A stretch of DNA of 64,000 nt from Jaminaea rosea (Eukaryota; Basidiomycota; Exobasidiomycetes; Microstromatales). Shown in pieces: positions 61,195-64,000 of the stretch. The DNA is taken from NCBI RefSeq assembly GCF_003144245.1, contig NW_020289993.1, positions 310,001 through 374,000 on the forward strand. Reading direction: 5' to 3'. A program made the position numbers and the translations under genes. The notes under the pieces are model-generated. The model worked only from the letters and a program-made list of their open reading frames with translations, did not search any database and was not told the DNA's origin. Each line of letters begins with the position of its first letter. Within the stretch, counting starts at the first letter, position 1.

Positions 61195-62467
61195 AAATAG
61201 ATTCGTCGCATACCCAGCTCAGGTCCATTTCATGTCCGGACCCTTATCGTGTCGTGTCGTGCAGCTCGTCTCATCTTGCTTGATTGCTTGATTGCGTGAT
61301 TGCTTGCTCGCAACACCCCTTCCCAACAGGCCGCTCCCCGCTACCCACAACCCGCAACGCGTGAGTGTACCACTTTACCGTCTGCCGTGCCGTCTGCCGT
61401 GCCTGCTCAGTAAGCTCGGTGTTCTGACCCTAACCAAAGTCAATCCATCCATCCGCGTGGCTGACCACCATTCTCCAGGGTCCTTAGCGTCTCGTCTCGT
61501 CTCGTCTGAGCTCAGCCGTTCTGTTTGGTTGACCCGCTGCACGAGAGGGAGGAAGGGGCGGAGCGGAGCGGGAAGAGCTAGCTGAGAGCTGAGGGTTGGC
61601 GTGCTTGACTTGACTTGACTTGGTTGGTTAGAGAGCCCTGCGCCTGTGGCCCGTCACTGGCTGGCTGGCTGACTGGCCCGCTCGCCCTGAGTTCTGCTCG
61701 TCGCAGTCTGGCAGCAGCGGCAGCAGCAGCGAGGCTCAACCGTCGTGCGAGAGACGCGAGCGAGCGAGTGAGCGAGTGAGGCAGGCCTTGCCTTGCCTTG
61801 CCTTGCCATGCCGTGTCCCGTCCCTCGTCTCTCCCTCTTTTCCCTATACCTCTTCATCACCATCATCGCCCGTTCGCTGCGATTCTTTCCCCCCCTCCTC
61901 TGCTCGACAAATCGGTCCATTCACCGTAGGCTCTTTTCCGTCGGGTCGAGCTACCACCCCCGTTGGAATCGTGAGAAAGACTTTGTCTCGTCTGGCCTGA
62001 TCTCTCTTCCTCTTCAAAATCATTCCGGCCACACTCTCACGCACACACACACGAGGCACAAGACGGACCTGCGACCCTGCTCTCTTCTGCCCTGTATTAC
62101 CCTTGTTGCCCTCGAAGTAGAAGCAAACCGAGGGAGCAGTGGCCCCCACCCTCTTGCTCCTCCTGCTCCTGCTCCTCCTTCTCCTCGTCTTCCTACCTAC
62201 CGGCCCAGGCTCGTCCAATTCCTTTGCCCTCACTACTACGGCGCTGGGCGCTACATTAGAGCACCGACTACTACTACTACCGCTACTTCGGCGTCGCTCC
62301 TTCTTCTTCCTTCTTCTTCTTCTGCCAACCCACCTGCCGCTTGCTAGTGGGAGCTCGGCATTCTCCCTTCCTCCTGAGCACCGCACTGCAGAGGGCGTCG
62401 TTGCCGTCTCTCCTTCCCCCCTTCGCCCTACGCGGCCCGCTACTCTCTTTGCCGCCTCGCCGCCTCA
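61195..62467. other. Gap rich in short tandem repeats
   Basis: No supported gene over 1.27 kb; it is the upstream region of the PAS-protein gene. It carries many different 4- to 8-base tandem repeats: TCGTG (61247-61262), GATTGCTT (61277-61303), CCGTCTGCCGTG (61379-61403), CTCGT (61489-61507), TTGAC (61605-61622), CTGG (61657-61676), GCGAGTGA (61756-61780) and CCTTG x4 (61786-61805). The final 300 bases are TCC/CTTC-rich, probably a long 5' leader. Introns in that leader cannot be excluded. Confidence 0.5.
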
Positions 62468-64000
62468 ATGGATGGTCCGGGAGGAACGGGCACGGGCACA
62501 GGCACGAGCTCAGCTCCCGGGTCAGGCTGGATCTGGGATCAAGTGCAAGTCGAGGGTCCAGCTGATATGGACCAAGCGATTCATCTCCAGCCGCCGATAG
62601 CTGGCGGCGATGACTCACTGTCGTCGTCCGTCGCCCCTGACCCCGCCTCCTCCTTTTTGCCGCGCACCATGTCCAACGCAGACTTTGACGCTCTTCTACA
62701 CAATTACACGGCTGCAGGGGCAGGTGCTCCCCCTTCCTCGATGATGACTTTCGATCAAAACGTCGATCCGCAAGCAAACAACAACAAGAGCGACCCCATT
62801 GCGACGGCGGCTGCGGATGCTTCGACTGCTGCGGCTGTCGCTGCATTGCAGGCCAATGGGCTCATCAACCCACTTAGACCGAACAGCAGCGGTGCGAGTG
62901 GCTCTGTGCATGGATTCGATTGGAGTCAGGACCCCAACAACCACGATCACAATGCCGGCTTTGGTGGTGACTTGAGTATGGCAGCTCCCTCTATGCGCTT
63001 CAGCAATTCCAACAACTCCTTTGCCTCGTCCTGCTTGGCCTACGATGCTGGTCGCTCCATTGGTGGCGGATACCAGCAAGGCAGAGCATCCTGGGACGGC
63101 GCATCAGCGAGCAGGACGGCGCTCAATCAGCAACTGGCAGCGGCGGCGAGAGGCGAATCGTTGACCCCGGGTCAAGAGAGCTCGGACAGTGGTGGAAACA
63201 CATCGACTGCTTCGACAAAGAGGCGCAGGATGACCTTCTCCGGTGTCGATTCGTCGCATCAGGCTGGCAGAGGGAGACCGCCGGGACATGGTGCGGCGAT
63301 GTATCATCAGCAGCCTGAGAGTAGCGCGATAAACGACGGCGACGACGACGGCATGCGCAGCCTGAGCAATGCGTGGGGAAGGGCAGCACCAGCAGCGCCT
63401 CTTCCACCTTTCTCTACATCGGCAGGCGGCAACAACCACGTCGTCAACTCTCGCGACCTCGAAGCCATGGCTGCAGAGACGTTGCAGCGAGCAAGCGCAG
63501 AGAACAGTCGAAGCATCGATGGTGCTGGCAACTTGTCTGCCATGCCCGCATCGATTGCTCCGGGACTCGCTCATCATCAACAACACCACCAGCAGCAGCG
63601 TCAACGCCAGCAGCCACGCTCCCAGGCAGCCAAGGGTAGTGGTCCCATCTATGCCGGGGACAGTAGCGCAGGACAGAGCTCTAGCGCACCCACCTACGTC
63701 TCTTCTCAGCAGGTCGGCATCGGCAATAACACTAACAGCCACGCCGCCGCAAGTGCAAACGCGCATGCACACGCACAAGCGCATCCCTCTTCCAGCCTAG
63801 CCCCGACAACGACGACGACGACGCTCCTCCGCGCAGGGCAAGACGGCTCTCCCTCGGCCTCCTCTGGCGCTCAAGCCGCGCACGAGTTTACCCGCCGCAA
63901 AGGCTGGGCGCATCGTGTCGTCGATGAGCTGCTGGACTTCTCCTTTGTCCTTTCACCGGACCAGGAAGCGCGCATCGTCCACGCGACGAACAGTGTGCAC
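62468..64000 (+). CDS. PAS protein, white collar 2-like, 5' part
   Basis: Open from ATG 62468 to the window end without a stop, 511 codons; the 3' part lies outside. The first 465 residues are low-complexity (Ala, Ser, Gln, His, Asn-rich, as in transcription factors) with a basic cluster TKRRRMTF that may be a nuclear signal. The last 38 residues, EFTRRKGWAHRVVDELLDFS then FVLSPDQEARIVHATNSV, look like the entry to a PAS domain: in fungal WC-2-type proteins a K/R-x-W-x-x-R helix precedes FVLSP-x-x-x-I-x-x-A-S/T. WC-2 pairs with the photoreceptor WC-1 and binds DNA through a GATA finger. The finger would be beyond the window, so the name is tentative; another PAS-containing regulator or kinase is possible. 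The gene is not broken, only cut by the window edge. Confidence 0.6.
   Translation, partial: MDGPGGTGTGTGTSSAPGSGWIWDQVQVEGPADMDQAIHLQPPIAGGDDSLSSSVAPDPASSFLPRTMSNADFDALLHNYTAAGAGAPPSSMMTFDQNVDPQANNNKSDPIATAAADASTAAAVAALQANGLINPLRPNSSGASGSVHGFDWSQDPNNHDHNAGFGGDLSMAAPSMRFSNSNNSFASSCLAYDAGRSIGGGYQQGRASWDGASASRTALNQQLAAAARGESLTPGQESSDSGGNTSTASTKRRRMTFSGVDSSHQAGRGRPPGHGAAMYHQQPESSAINDGDDDGMRSLSNAWGRAAPAAPLPPFSTSAGGNNHVVNSRDLEAMAAETLQRASAENSRSIDGAGNLSAMPASIAPGLAHHQQHHQQQRQRQQPRSQAAKGSGPIYAGDSSAGQSSSAPTYVSSQQVGIGNNTNSHAAASANAHAHAQAHPSSSLAPTTTTTTLLRAGQDGSPSASSGAQAAHEFTRRKGWAHRVVDELLDFSFVLSPDQEARIVHATNSVH

Noticed and set aside
1-64000. Retroelements, DNA transposons, CRISPR arrays, tRNA and rRNA genes
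   Set aside because: No reverse transcriptase, integrase, transposase, long terminal repeats, regular spacer arrays or tRNA box patterns were recognised by reading; a covariance-model or repeat search would be decisive.

Overview
The window looks like nuclear DNA of a filamentous or yeast-like basidiomycete, most likely a smut relative (Ustilaginomycotina). It is GC-rich and gene-dense, with short GT-AG introns of about 50-130 bases. The proteins are fungal (SYG1/XPR1, STU2/XMAP215, CLP1, SLX4, SRP14) and carry long Ser/Ala/Gly-rich disordered stretches. The taxon is an inference; no rRNA or other marker is present. I recognised no rRNA, tRNA, CRISPR array or intact transposon. Exon joins were worked out by eye from splice signals, reading phase and family motifs.

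Layout. 0.85-1.8 kb: a secreted cysteine-rich protein (-). 2.9-11.4 kb: five adjacent genes for building a glycoconjugate: a GT25-type glycosyltransferase (-), a nucleotide-sugar transporter (-), a membrane acyltransferase of family 3 (+), a DXD-type (GT32-like) glycosyltransferase (-) and a second GT25-type glycosyltransferase (+). They are arranged as divergent and convergent pairs. 11.8-18.7 kb: an FAD monooxygenase, a glutathione S-transferase, a DUF1365 protein and a KpsF/GutQ-type SIS-domain sugar isomerase.

18.8-30.6 kb is mostly housekeeping: CLP1, an Mpv17/PMP22 membrane protein, a large disordered protein, a possible ORC6 and a membrane-anchored alpha/beta hydrolase. 30.6-39.6 kb is a gene-sparse island of secreted proteins: two tandem GLEYA/PA14-like proteins with His-Pro tracts, then three small secreted proteins sharing an eight-cysteine pattern. 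One of these three is a three-exon gene on the minus strand that no single open frame reveals. 39.9-64 kb returns to housekeeping: SYG1/XPR1, STU2 (five or more TOG domains), SLX4, a DUF726 hydrolase, SRP14, a CRAL-TRIO protein, and the 5' part of a PAS protein resembling white collar 2.

The most system-like part is the 2.9-11.4 kb block. It contains sugar-nucleotide import, three different glycosyl transfer steps and acylation, all on predicted type II or multi-pass membrane proteins. That fits Golgi assembly of an acylated surface glycan or glycolipid. The redox, GST and DUF1365 genes that follow may extend it, but that link is by position only.
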